This document shows positions 43,570 to 54,200 of a stretch of 64,000 bases of DNA, one piece after another. Position 1 is the stretch's first letter; each line of letters begins with the position of its first letter. Made by a program: the position numbers and the translations under genes. Source of the stretch: Chamaea fasciata (Eukaryota > Chordata > Aves > Passeriformes > Sylviidae); NCBI GenBank assembly GCA_029207755.1, contig JARCOQ010000025.1, forward strand, positions 4,828,820-4,892,819. The letters run 5' to 3'. The notes under the pieces are model-generated. The model worked only from the letters and a program-made list of their open reading frames with translations, had not been told where the DNA came from and ran no database searches.

Positions 43570-46071
43570 TTTTTCACAGCCACCAGGACACATTCCCTGC
43601 CCCCGCCTGTCCCACACAGGAGGAAGTGTGACCCTCTTCCCGGCAGTTCACAGGATCCTTTCTGAGCCTCCATTTACCTTTTCCGTGGGTAAAACGTAAG
43701 GATTGGTTGCCCGGGTGGAGGTAAGGAAGTAACAGACTGGGAGCTGGGAGGCTCCTATTTATAAGCTCAACTGCATCCTATTTTGCATCTGCCTCTGCTC
43801 TCCCTGTTCCTCGTCAGCACGGGCAAGCCATGGGGTTGCTATTTATTTTCTGTTTTTCTTTATTGTCATCAAATAAGCAGTGAGGATTTTTCCTGGCAGT
43901 GCTGGGGAAGCCAGGAACAGGCTCCTTCTGGGTAGAGCAATTACTCTCTTGACATCTTCACCTCCCGCCCGGCTGCCTGACAGGCCTTTCTATTTTCTCA
44001 GCTCTCTCAGGCATCTCCTGAGAAACAGAGCAGTTGTTGCAACAATAGAAATTAATACTTTGCAAGCAACCCGGGATCGTGGTGAAGCCTCCACGCAGTG
44101 CTGGACTCCGAGTCTTCCAGGAGGAAAAGGGAAGGAAGGAGCTGATGCTGGAGCAGGGAACTGCTCCCAAAGCCCCCTGATCCAAAGGCTGCTCTGCTTT
44201 GGCTCCTCGCACGGGGGTGGGTGGTCACAGGGGTTTAATCCTTGTCCCAAAGTGCTGATCCGTGTCCCAAAGTGGGCGGACACAGGCAGAGGAATGCGAG
44301 GGCTCCACCAGGGCAGCCCCAGCACCTCTGGAGTATTCCAGGCCAGGCTGGACAGAGCTCGGAGCAGCCTGGTCTGGCGGGAGCTGTCCCTGCCCACGGC
44401 CCTTCCAGCACAAACCATTCCATGGCTCCGTGAGCTCTGGCCCCATTCCCACTGCTGAGCATCACAGGGTCTGCACCCAGGCTGGGGAGAGGGACAGAGG
44501 GCACCAAAGCCCTGAGTGCTCCCACCCTGCTGCCCACAGGTGAGGGACACATTCCTGGAACACACCCAACGCTCGTCCCTGTGTTCCTGCTCAATCCCAT
44601 TGCCCTGCACACCCACCCCATCCCCAGGGAACAGCTTTCCACGCTGCCATGCCCCCGTGGTCACTGCACACCCCTTGATGTTATTTTTTTAAATAGATTT
44701 TTATTTTAAAATATATATACATATATTTTAAAAATAAATTTTAGGTCTTGGGCAGGGGCAGTTGAACCCCTATGGATTTATATTTTCTCGGGAATAAATA
44801 CAACAATTTGGCTTTCTCTCGGTGCCGTTTGCCTGCGCTGGAACGTGAGCTCCCCCCAGATCCCTAAACACAGATAAGCCCTGCGAGGATATTCAGGGGA
44901 AGTATCGTATATTCGTGCTCTATTCTTATCCTATTCTTCAGGCAGCCAATTTTGGCCAGTGTTTGAGATAAAAACCTGGGCTCCAGAGATATTTAGAGGT
45001 CTGCTCTGATCCACTACAGCTCCTCTTCTAATCTTACCCGGGGATTAACCCGTGCTACCTCGCGCCCAAAACCAACCCAGACCCCACCTAAAAATAACAA
45101 CAAGCTGTTTTCTCCCTCCTGCATCCCCCAAATCCTGCTCAGGAGAAGGCGGGGAGGAAGAGGGAGAAGATGCGCTGGGTTTTTCAGCAGTTCGGTGCCT
45201 CCCACTGAAATCCCTCCATCTCCCTTTCGGGGCTGGGTTGTTTTAGAGGAGCTTTTTGCACATTAGTCATCCCTTCTCCCGGGTTGCATAACGCCCCAGC
45301 TAAAAATTGCATCCTGCCGGCTCCGTGTCAGCTCATGCCCAACCCTCCTTGCTCTGCTGGGGAGCAGATTTTGGGGGGGTCCACCAAAGGGTTTGCACCC
45401 CAAGCAACCACTCTGGCATTGGGATGAGCTGCTCTGGGAGCCTGAGGGGGAAAAGGCAAGGATGGGATCTCCTGGCATCTGTGGCTGCTCTGGATTTAAT
45501 CCTTTACCTCCAAGAGGCTCAAACCCCAAAGTTTGAACATCTTGATCTGATTCTTCTGCAATAGACAGGCTTTTGTCCCTGCCTCATCCCCAGAGTCAAC
45601 TCATGACCTTGGATAAATCATTTATGATCCCAAGACCACTGAAGCCATGGAGAGTGACCTTCCCTCTGGCAGGGGCTGGGGATCTTCCAGCTCCTCCGGC
45701 TTCCGGAGGGAAGGATGAGCCAGAGGAGCACCTGCGTGGTGCTGCTGTGCCCACCCTTTGCCCAGTTCATGGGATTTTGGGTGATTCATGAACCTGCCCT
45801 GTAACCCGTCCGCCCGCTGTGGGAATACACAACTACAGAAATCCAAGGAATGCAGCTGCACCCAACACACAAACTCAGGATCAGCACCACATCCTGAGCA
45901 GAGGGCAGTGCAGCCCATCCCAATTGCTCCCCAAATCCACAAAAATTCTGGCTCCAGCACCAGGTCTAAGCAGTGCTCAGCTCCTGTCATCCACCTCCGA
46001 GATCCAGCCCAAGGCACCGAGATTTTTCACCTCTTTTCCACTTCCCTTTGCCTCTTGCACAGCTGGGACAG
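43570..46071. other. gene-free interval with AT-rich elements
   Basis: A CR1 fragment lies at 44325-44432. CCTATTTATAAGC near 43757 and GCTATTTATTTTC near 43839 look like MEF2-type sites. A long AT palindrome lies at 44702-44736. The less GC-rich patches 43650-44060 and 44690-45000 might be conserved regulatory DNA. No exon was recognised. Confidence 0.4.
44325..44432 (+). mobile_element. CR1 LINE 3' fragment
   Basis: TATTCCAGGCCAGGCTGGAC, GAGCAGCCTGGTCTGGCGGG, GTCCCTGCCCACGGCCCTTC, then CAAACCATTCCATGGCTCC. Confidence 0.8.
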
Positions 46072-46649
46072 GGAAGGAAGGAAGGAAGGAAGGAAGGAAG
46101 GAAGGAAGGAAGGAAGGAAGGAAGGAAGGAAGGAAGGAAGGAAGGAAGGAAGGAAGGAAGGAAGGAAGGAAGGAAGGAAGGAAGGAAGGAAGGAAGGAAG
46201 GAAGGAAGGAAGGAAGGAAGGAGGGAAGGAGGGAAGGAGGGAAGGAGGGAAGGAGGGAAGGAGGGAAGGAGGGAAGGAGGGAAGGAGGGAAGGAGGGAAG
46301 GAGGGAAGGAGGGAAGGAGGGAAGGAGGGAAGGAGGGAAGGAAGGAAGGAAGGAAGGAAGGAAGGAAGGAAGGAAGGAAGGAAGGAAGGAAGGAAGGAAG
46401 GAAGGAAGGAAGGAAGGAAGGAAGGAAGGAAGGAAGGAAGGAAGGAAGGAAGGAAGGAAGGAAGGAAGGAAGGAAGGAAGGAAGGAAGGAAGGAAGGAAG
46501 GAAGGAAGGAAGGAAGGAAGGAAGGAAGGAAGGAAGGAAGGAAGGAAGGAAGGAAGGAAGGAAGGAAGGAAGGAAGGAAGGAAGGAAGGAAGGAAGGAAG
46601 GAAGGAAGGAAGGAAGGAAGGAAGGAAGGAAGGAAGGAAGGAAGGAAGG
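46072..46649. repeat. (GGAA)n tetranucleotide array with an octamer core
   Basis: 578 bp of pure GGAA/GAAG repeat. From about 46221 to 46340 every second unit carries A-to-G, giving fifteen copies of GAGGGAAG. Both flanking blocks are uninterrupted. The strand is all purine, so the array has mirror symmetry suited to triplex DNA. The Lys-Glu-Gly-Arg and Leu-Pro-Ser-Phe frames are not genes. Confidence 0.98.
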
Positions 46650-46788
46650 GGCTGGTTTGGACATGTGCTGACTGCTCCTCCTGGCAGCTCCTTCTCCACA
46701 CCAAGGGAAACCGAGGCACGGGAAACCTGGGGTGGAGCAGGAGGGATCTGCCAAAATCCATCCCAGCTTCTTTCAGGTGCAGGGACCA

Positions 46789-46855
46789 TGGAATCACAGA
46801 ATCCCTAAAGTTGGAAAAGACCTCCAAGATCATCAAGTCCAACCTGTGACCAGCC
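46789..46855 (-). mobile_element. CR1 LINE 3' tip
   Basis: ATGGAATCACAGAATCCCTA then AAGTTGGAAAAGACCTCCAA and ATCATCAAGTCCAACC, the canonical antisense CR1 end. Confidence 0.85.
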
Positions 46856-47691
46856 TTGCCCCACAGGTATCCTCCCTCCCCACCCTCCCCTGAGCACCAG
46901 CTCCAGTCTGGCCATGGTGGAGGGGAAGGGTCTGACCAGAAAAGCTCTTGAGGCTCTTTGCTTTTTAAACACACCCAAATCTAAGCTCTCCTCCCCAGAA
47001 AAGTCCCTGGGCTCCAGCCCTGACTTGCTCAGAATGAGGAGAGAGGCCAAGAGAGCACTGAGGGGGATTCAAGACCAGGGCTGGACACCCCAAACATGCC
47101 TCCAGGGAGGCTGAGCTGCACAGAGCTGAAATGAGCCAGAGGTCAAGGACTGAAGGGTTTGTTCTAGTTTGGGAAGACACCTGAGATCATCCAAAATCAT
47201 CCCAAAACCTGACACGTGTGAGCAAAAGCCAGCAGTGCAACGGGGAGTTTGACTCTCCAGCCTCATCCTCCCGGGAACGGGGAGAGCCTGGCTCAAACCC
47301 AGCTCCCCTCCCCGTGGGAATGCTCTGCCCCACCACCTCATGTCCATCCCAAACAAGGATTCATGCCCCATCTATTCAGGCATCATTCTGCCTCAAATCC
47401 CTCTCTGCCTCACTATCCAACGCCAGCAGCCGCTTTCCCAGAGATCTTTATTCCTCTTCCCAGCTCTTCATGGGAGTATCCATGCCTGTCATCCCAGCCT
47501 CTGTGTGCTCCCTGCACCCTCTCCCAGGGCCCTCCAGCCTCCACGGGATCTCAAGGCCAGTTTTCAAGGCCCTCAGGCCCATCCCTGAGGTTGGAAGGAG
47601 AAGCAGACACAATCTGGGAAAGAAAAGTAGGATTTAGGCAGAAAAAGGCACCAAACGAGAGGGGGAACCACTGCTGGGCAGGGAATAGAGG
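46856..47691. other. intergenic DNA before the KCNC4 3' end
   Basis: No exon was recognised. A CR1-like scrap may lie at about 47160-47215. Confidence 0.35.
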
Positions 47692-47697
47692 TTTATT
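47692..47697 (-). terminator. candidate distal KCNC4 poly(A) signal AATAAA
   Basis: Minus-strand AATAAA about 435 nt beyond the KCNC4 stop codon. Confidence 0.4.
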
Positions 47698-47926
47698 CAT
47701 CTGTTGCCTCCAGAAACTTGAGGCTGGTTTAGAAAAAACAAAACAAAACAAAACAAAAAAAAAACCCTAACAAAATATAACCTAAAAATATATGAATTCA
47801 GCCATTTCCAGCACAATGAGATATAATTTCATGAGTCAACTTGTCCTCCTTGTGTTTCCACCACCCTTTAGCCCAACACAAACGGCCCACGGGAGGGAGG
47901 GCTCGACACCAGAGGGGATTGCAGGG

Positions 47927-47932
47927 TTTATT
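47927..47932 (-). terminator. candidate proximal KCNC4 poly(A) signal AATAAA
   Basis: Minus-strand AATAAA about 200 nt beyond the KCNC4 stop codon, in a usual position for a short 3' UTR. Confidence 0.5.
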
Positions 47933-48129
47933 TAGGATGAATAAGGTTTCAAGGAGGGAGGGGGGGAAAAGTACCCCAACACCTCCTCCAGGGACCTTCC
48001 GTACACACGGACACGAGGCAAGGACAGCGAAGGCGTTACAGGTCCTGCAGCCGGGGCAGGGGCAGAACCGGCTGCCGGGGGTGGAGATGTCACAGCTGGT
48101 GGGGCCAGGAGGGGCACAGCGAGGTCCTT

Positions 48130-48266
48130 TCAGAGGATGGAGGGCACGGGGGAGCAGGGGCGCTGCAGGGAGCAGGGGGAGCTGCAGCGGGACGCCAGCG
48201 GAGCCGCGCCCGCCGCTGGTCCTGCCACTCCATCTATGCCGCTCAGGCTCCGCGATTTGCCGTAGC
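48130..48266 (-). CDS. KCNC4: KCNC4 exon 4 (C-terminus ending PSIL)
   Basis: 137 nt after a TTTTTCTTCACCGAG acceptor. It reads [13 protein letters not shown]...[20 protein letters not shown]. The pattern GYxKSRSL...SPC..R..SPIPSIL is the C-terminal exon type of Kv3 channels (clear in KCNC2), and the codon phase joins exon 3 exactly. The other tail known for mammalian KCNC4 was not found. Confidence 0.85.
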
Positions 48267-51200
48267 CTCGGTGAAGAAAAACAGACAGGTTAGAGCCCGG
48301 CGGCCTCCTGCCCCAGGCTCGGGAGGCTGAGAGCTCCAGGCTGAGCCCCACACCCCGAGACACCCACTAAAAAAAAAAAAAAAAAATCCCAACAAAATTC
48401 GGGAAGGGCTTTTTGAGGACACCCGTGGATCCTCCAGACAGTCCCACTCCCTTCATCGAGCGGCGCCGGCCAAATCCAGGACTCGAGAGTCATCAATGAG
48501 GAGATCAAATCGCTCTTGGAGGGTGTTGGGTTTTGTTTCCCAAATTGCTCTGAATGAGGAATGAGTCTGGGGATTTTGTGGGCTGAAGCAGACGGGGAAA
48601 AGCAGCAGAACTCAAACAAATATGGGATTTGGAAGGAGTGATTCCCCCAGCTCTGGTTTTTACACCCCTGTAGCAGCAAGCTGCTGCTGACACCTTCCTG
48701 TGTGGAAAGGAGCAGGTAGACGTGCTCATTATTTTCCGTAAGAAATTGCATTAAAGAGCAGATATTTCTATTTCTTCAAGCACGGGGACCCTTCATGCTC
48801 CCCCAAAGAGCCAGGAATTTCTCCAGCTGTTGTTGAAAAAGCAACAGCCAGAAGAAATATCCTCACAGGTCAAAAGCCACTTTTCTTGCTGGAAAGACAC
48901 AAAGTCTTTGCACTGAAAATTGGATTTTTGGGCCCCACGGAGCGCCGCTGTTAAGGATGAGTCTGTTCCCTGGATCTGGTGCCAAAATATGGAAAATTAA
49001 TGATGCTCCCAGCCGTGATGAGCCCAGTGTCCCTGCGCTTGGATCCTCCCTGAAAGCACCCAGGTGAGCAAACCCAGCCAAGCCTGAGCCTTCCCAAGGC
49101 ACCAGCGAGTTCCAGGGAAAGCCAGGCCATGGAAGCAGCGTGTGTGGGGGGTGGAGCAGAGGGAGGCAGCTCCTGACAGCAGAAAAACAAGGTGATGGAT
49201 GGCCCCTTGGGCAGTGCCAGGCTTGGAATCCCTCCCTGTGTCCTGCCCCAGGAGATCCTGGCACATCTTTGGGTTCTGCTTTGCCGCTGCTGGTTTGAGC
49301 TTGGCTCAGGGATCAAGGCTCACACCAGACCAGCCACAGCGTCACCCTCACGCACCTCTCAAGGGAGCTACTGAGACAAGAACATCCCCTGGAAAAGGAG
49401 ATTTCCCCTCTGCAAATCTGGGGCTTGTCCCCTTTCGAGGTTTTTTTTTTTTCCCCAGCCCAGAATCCAGCCGGGATTCTTCAACCCCTCCCCAGCTCTC
49501 AGCCCCTGAGGAGACACAGCTCCTCCAGCTGTGAGGCAGAGGCAGGCCCAGGGCACTGAGGGACACCTGCCCAAACCTGTTGCTGACTCCAGCAAAGCTT
49601 TCCCCGTCCCCACAGTGGCAGCAGGAGCAGAAGCAGGCCTGAGGAGAAGAGCAATTTCCTTATTTACCTCTTGGCACGGATCCACACAGCGAGCGGGGAG
49701 GGAAGCGAGCACAGCCCTGAGCTGGGGGGAGCTGGGAGTTTCCCACCCACAGCAGCTGATGCAAAGACCCCCTCCCTGCTCCCCACAACACCCCCAAAAA
49801 TCTGCATTGGCCTCATCCCTGCTTCCCCTTGCTCTTTTCCCCGGGTGTGCTGAGGCTCTTTGAGGAGCTCACGTGTTTCCCTGCCGCGCCGAGCTGCGCG
49901 TGGGAAGGAGCCGTGCTGAGATCCCAGCGGTCCCTGAAGGCTTGGGGCAACCCTGGATCCCCAAGGATCCCCCAGACAGCAGCGGTTTGGCAGGAAGTGT
50001 TGTGGGGTGGGGGTTTGCTGGGAGCTGCCAGCAATGCAGGGATCTGCTGGTGGGCTTTGTGGGGATGATCTTTGCCTCCCGCTCCGAACGCTGAAAAGAA
50101 AAGGGTGGAAACAGGCACAGGAGTGGGGTCAAAGTCACACTGCTCACTCTGGTTGAGTCTCAAGCATCACATTTTGAGACAGAACTTCATAAAGACGTTT
50201 GATTTCCCCAGGGACCCTCTGCAATGGGACACCAGGGCAAACCTGCCCCGAGCCCAACACTCAATTCTCTCCATCAGTTTGTCCCCGGCCACACTGGCAG
50301 GAGCACCAGGGAAGGAGCTCAGGACTCAGTCCCTCAAGGCCGGCGTGGTTTCCCACCACACCCAGGGCCGGGTGCCACCACAGAGTGAAGCCACAAGGCA
50401 CAAGGGGGTTGTGCTCTGTTAATTGCCACCGCTGATGAACAGAGCTGGTGTCCCAGTAACTCACCCCGGGGCTGCCCAGAGTCGCTGGGATTGCTTTAGA
50501 AACAGGCTGGCTGCCAATAAACGAGCGCTGTGTGAGCCCGGGGGCTCCTCCCGGGCCGTGGCACTGCCTGCTCCCTGCAGGAGCTCGGCTCAGGCACAGG
50601 CTGGGAGCTGGAGGCAAATGGGATGGGGTGAAGCAGGGAGGCAGCAAAGCCCAGGAACGTCCTGTTGAGGTGACAGAGGTGACAGAGGCCTGGCATGCAG
50701 CCCGTGTGGGGTTGTGTCCCCATGCACATGTGGGCTGGGCCTCGGTCCCCCCCAGCTAGGCAGCTCCAGGGGATGCTCCCAGGAGCATTCCCAGCTTGAT
50801 CCCACCCCAGGTGCTCAGGCCATGTGAGAGTCATGGCCCTGCACTGACAGCAAGAAACAGAGTGACAATCAGCTGCACTTTGCCCTGCGGAGCCAAAACC
50901 TGCTGCTGTGCCATGTAAATGTGCAGATAAAGGAGGTGGGCTGTTAGGAGACACAGATGTGGCACATGGGGACACGGGTTGGTGGCCCAGTGCTGGGGGA
51001 GGGTTGGACTCGCTGAGCTCTTTTCCAGCCCAAGTGATTCCGTGGCTCCATCCTAACCAGTCCCACCGGCTGGGCTCATCCTGCCGCCATATCCCTCTGT
51101 CCAAGCAGAGGACAGGGCTTTTGTGCCAGGACAGCCCCGTGCCAAGGTGTCTGCACCCAGCAGGACACAGTTTTGGGAACAGCTGAGCAGGACCCCAGTG

Positions 51201-54200
51201 CTGAGGGGAGGTGAAGGGTCTGAAGACATCCCTTGCAACCAGGGAGCAAAGCAATACCACTGGAAGCAGCCCCAGGAACAAGAAACACGTTCCACACAGG
51301 AATCCACAGCATTCCAGCTCCATCTGCTCCAGGCTCAGGGCCAAGGGCAGGAGCTGCTCTTCTCTCCGAGCTGCCCCAACAAGGCCAACCACTGGAGTCG
51401 GGGTGAAACCACAATGGATGCTGAGTTCTGCAGCTTATTCCCAAAGCAGCTCCCTCTCCTGATCTCCACAGCTCGTACAGACACCAGTACCTGTCCCAGG
51501 ATCTGACAGATGGCCATCAGTGAGTCGGGCTCAGAACCAAGCTCATCTCAATTTGCAGAGCTGCCAACATCCCAGTACCAGAACAAACAGCCTCAGCAGG
51601 AGATAAATCAAGACCAGGGGAAGAGGCACCTCTGCAGCTCCCAACGGCTTTTGGCTGGAGGTTGCTTTGCCCCCTCGCCACCTCTGGTCACCTCTGGTCA
51701 CCTCTGGTCACCCCAGACCATACTGGAGCATTTCCCTAGGCCAGCCCTGACCTCCCAGCACAGCCTCCCTCCCATCTGTCCCACAGCCCAAGCAGGACTC
51801 GGGTACTGAGGTTCCCTCTTCCCAGAAGGTCTCAAGCATCACTGGATTCCCTCTGAGCAGCAGATCCAGCTTTCTCCAGGTGCAACATCGTTCCAGCCAC
51901 ATGGGGATGAGTGACCCGTGCACACCTTCTATTCTAAAGTGTAAAAGGCACTGTGAAATTTGCAGGGAAGACACCAGAGCACCCCAAAACCATCACCACG
52001 GCGCCCTTTCAAAGAGCTGCTGCTGCCACCACACAAGGACAGAAAGCTCCTGGTCTCCTGCAATCCAGTGATGGCATTTGGGAGTGAGTGAAAGCAGTTC
52101 TGGATCCTCAACTCTTAGAGCTGCTCCACTTCTCCTGGCTTCAGTGGGACCAGATTCAAATGTTTCAGCTGAAGCCTGACTTCAGCATTTCCTAAGGAGG
52201 GAGATCAGCACTGGCTGTCATCTGTCTCCTCCATCCCTTCCAGTTCAGCATTCCAGTCTGGAGTGGGACTAAACCTCTCTCCCCTCTTCACATTAACAGG
52301 CATTAAGAGAAGAGACCAACTTCACAGGAAAGGGCACTTCCAGGGAAGAAACATCAGGCATTTTGAGCAGATCTTTGCCAGTACCCCAAGGATGAGCAAA
52401 GCTTTTCCTCTTTGTCCTCTTTCTGAGCTAGAACAGCAATGCCAAAGGGAATCCTTGATTTCCCAGGGGGAAACAACCAATTCACTTCTACTACTGATAA
52501 ATGTGATTTTCCCCAAGCACCCCTCGGTGTCCCATCCAGTCTGTGCCGTCCCAAACAGCTCCAGGAGTAACAAATCCCTGAGGCTCTCCAAAGCACCAAC
52601 AGGACAGCACATCATCCCTTCTGCTGCCTGGTCGTGGCTCCCAGGCACCCTTCTCAGTGAGCAGTGGGCATCACTCGGTACCAGGGGGGGTAGAAGTAGG
52701 TCAGCTCTGCAGCTACAGCATCCCACGCCAGCCTGGACACACAAAACACTGCACAACTGGAAAACGGAGCTGTGCCCTAAGAGTTATCCCAGCAATCCAG
52801 GGTGCAGCTGGGTTTTGGGGCACTGGATTTGCCCTCTCTGGGGCTGGAGCGCTGGGAGATGGGCAGAGGAGCGGAGAAGTCTGGGACCAGGTGGAAGAAG
52901 ATTTTGTTTTGTCTTGGGAAGAAGACTTTTGTGTTTTCCTGACTCATCTCCCCCTCAGTTTCCCAAGGAAAACCTCAACACTTAGCACAGCTCCTGTTCC
53001 AAACCCAGAGGAGCCTTTCTGGCAGCCTGGAGCTGCTGGCAAGGCAGCACTTGACACTTCTCCCCACGCTCGAACCCACTGAAAGCCACCAGAGACGAAG
53101 GGAAAAGCCTCTGGATTTTTTTTTTTTCCCCTACTGAAAACCTTTTGGTCACCTTCAGTCACAACCTCACCGTGTCCCCAGGAGAGATGTCCCACTCACA
53201 CCATCCAGAGGTGAGTGGTTGAAACCCAGGGAGAAGAGGTGGAGGGGCAGGGCTTGGAGCACTCTGTCCCCGGGGAGGGCAGTGCAGACCAAACGCGGGC
53301 AACTGGGGAGGAGAAAACAACACGTGGAGCCAGCACGGAGAGATGTGTTGGACGGAGGTGAAGCAGATGGAGAGGCAGGAAGAGGTGGATTTGGGGAGCA
53401 GAGGACAGCCAGGCAGGCAGATGGAGATGAAACCTCTGTCTTGGATCGGCTCAACAAATCTCGGCCTCCACCTCTCCCTCCCCACCCGGGTCCTGCTCAC
53501 TCCTCCAGCCGTACCTTTCTGGATGCCTCCGTCCGCTGCACAGGAGAAGTCCCCCGTGGCCAGCAGGAAGCACGTGGAGGATTTCTTGTTCTTGTCCCTG
53601 TCCCTGTCCCGGGTGCTGGAGCGCCGCATCGGCCGCTTCTCCTCGTCCGCCGGGGACAGTGGCTGCTCCTCGTCCGACAGCACCACGTTGGCCTCGCCGT
53701 TCTGCTTGGAGTCTGCAGGGAGGTGGCAGAGACCCATCAGCAGCTGACAAACCCACAGGATGAAGTGCTCAGGGTGGCCTGAAGGGGTTGGTCAGACCAC
53801 GCAAGGAAGCAGAAGAGCAGGCTGCAGGTGGCCCAGAGCACCACGCACCAATTCAGGTGCTGATCCCAGCCTGGAGACGCTCATTTAGAGAAGCTCAGGG
53901 AGCAGGATAAAACAGATATAGTTCCAAGCAGCTCTAGTCCTGCTGAGGGTTATAAAACCTGCATGAAGCCAAAGCTGGGGATGAAACACCCCAGGTTTTT
54001 GAGATCCACCCACCTAATTGGAGGGAATTAGCTCTCCAAAATTCACACTGCTGAGGAACGGGCTGCTCGGGCTAGTGGGAAGTGCTAATTTATGTCCCCT
54101 GGCTCCCTGGTTCGCTGGCTGAGAGGATGCTCTGCCACGTGAGGGCCTGGCCTGAGCTCCTGGCTCGAACTGCTCCCTGCTGCCAGGGCTCCTGGGGCAG

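Larger units (their letters stand above)
48267..53514 (-). other. KCNC4 intron 3
   Basis: 5248 bp. It contains a CR1-like 3' fragment at about 50975-51052 (plus) and a 10-bp triplication at 51681-51710. I found no alternative terminal exon by eye, although one may be hidden. Confidence 0.8.

Noticed and set aside
45788..46974. Lys-Glu-Gly-Arg and Leu-Pro-Ser-Phe proteins of 230-350 residues
   Set aside because: Direct translations of the GGAA array.
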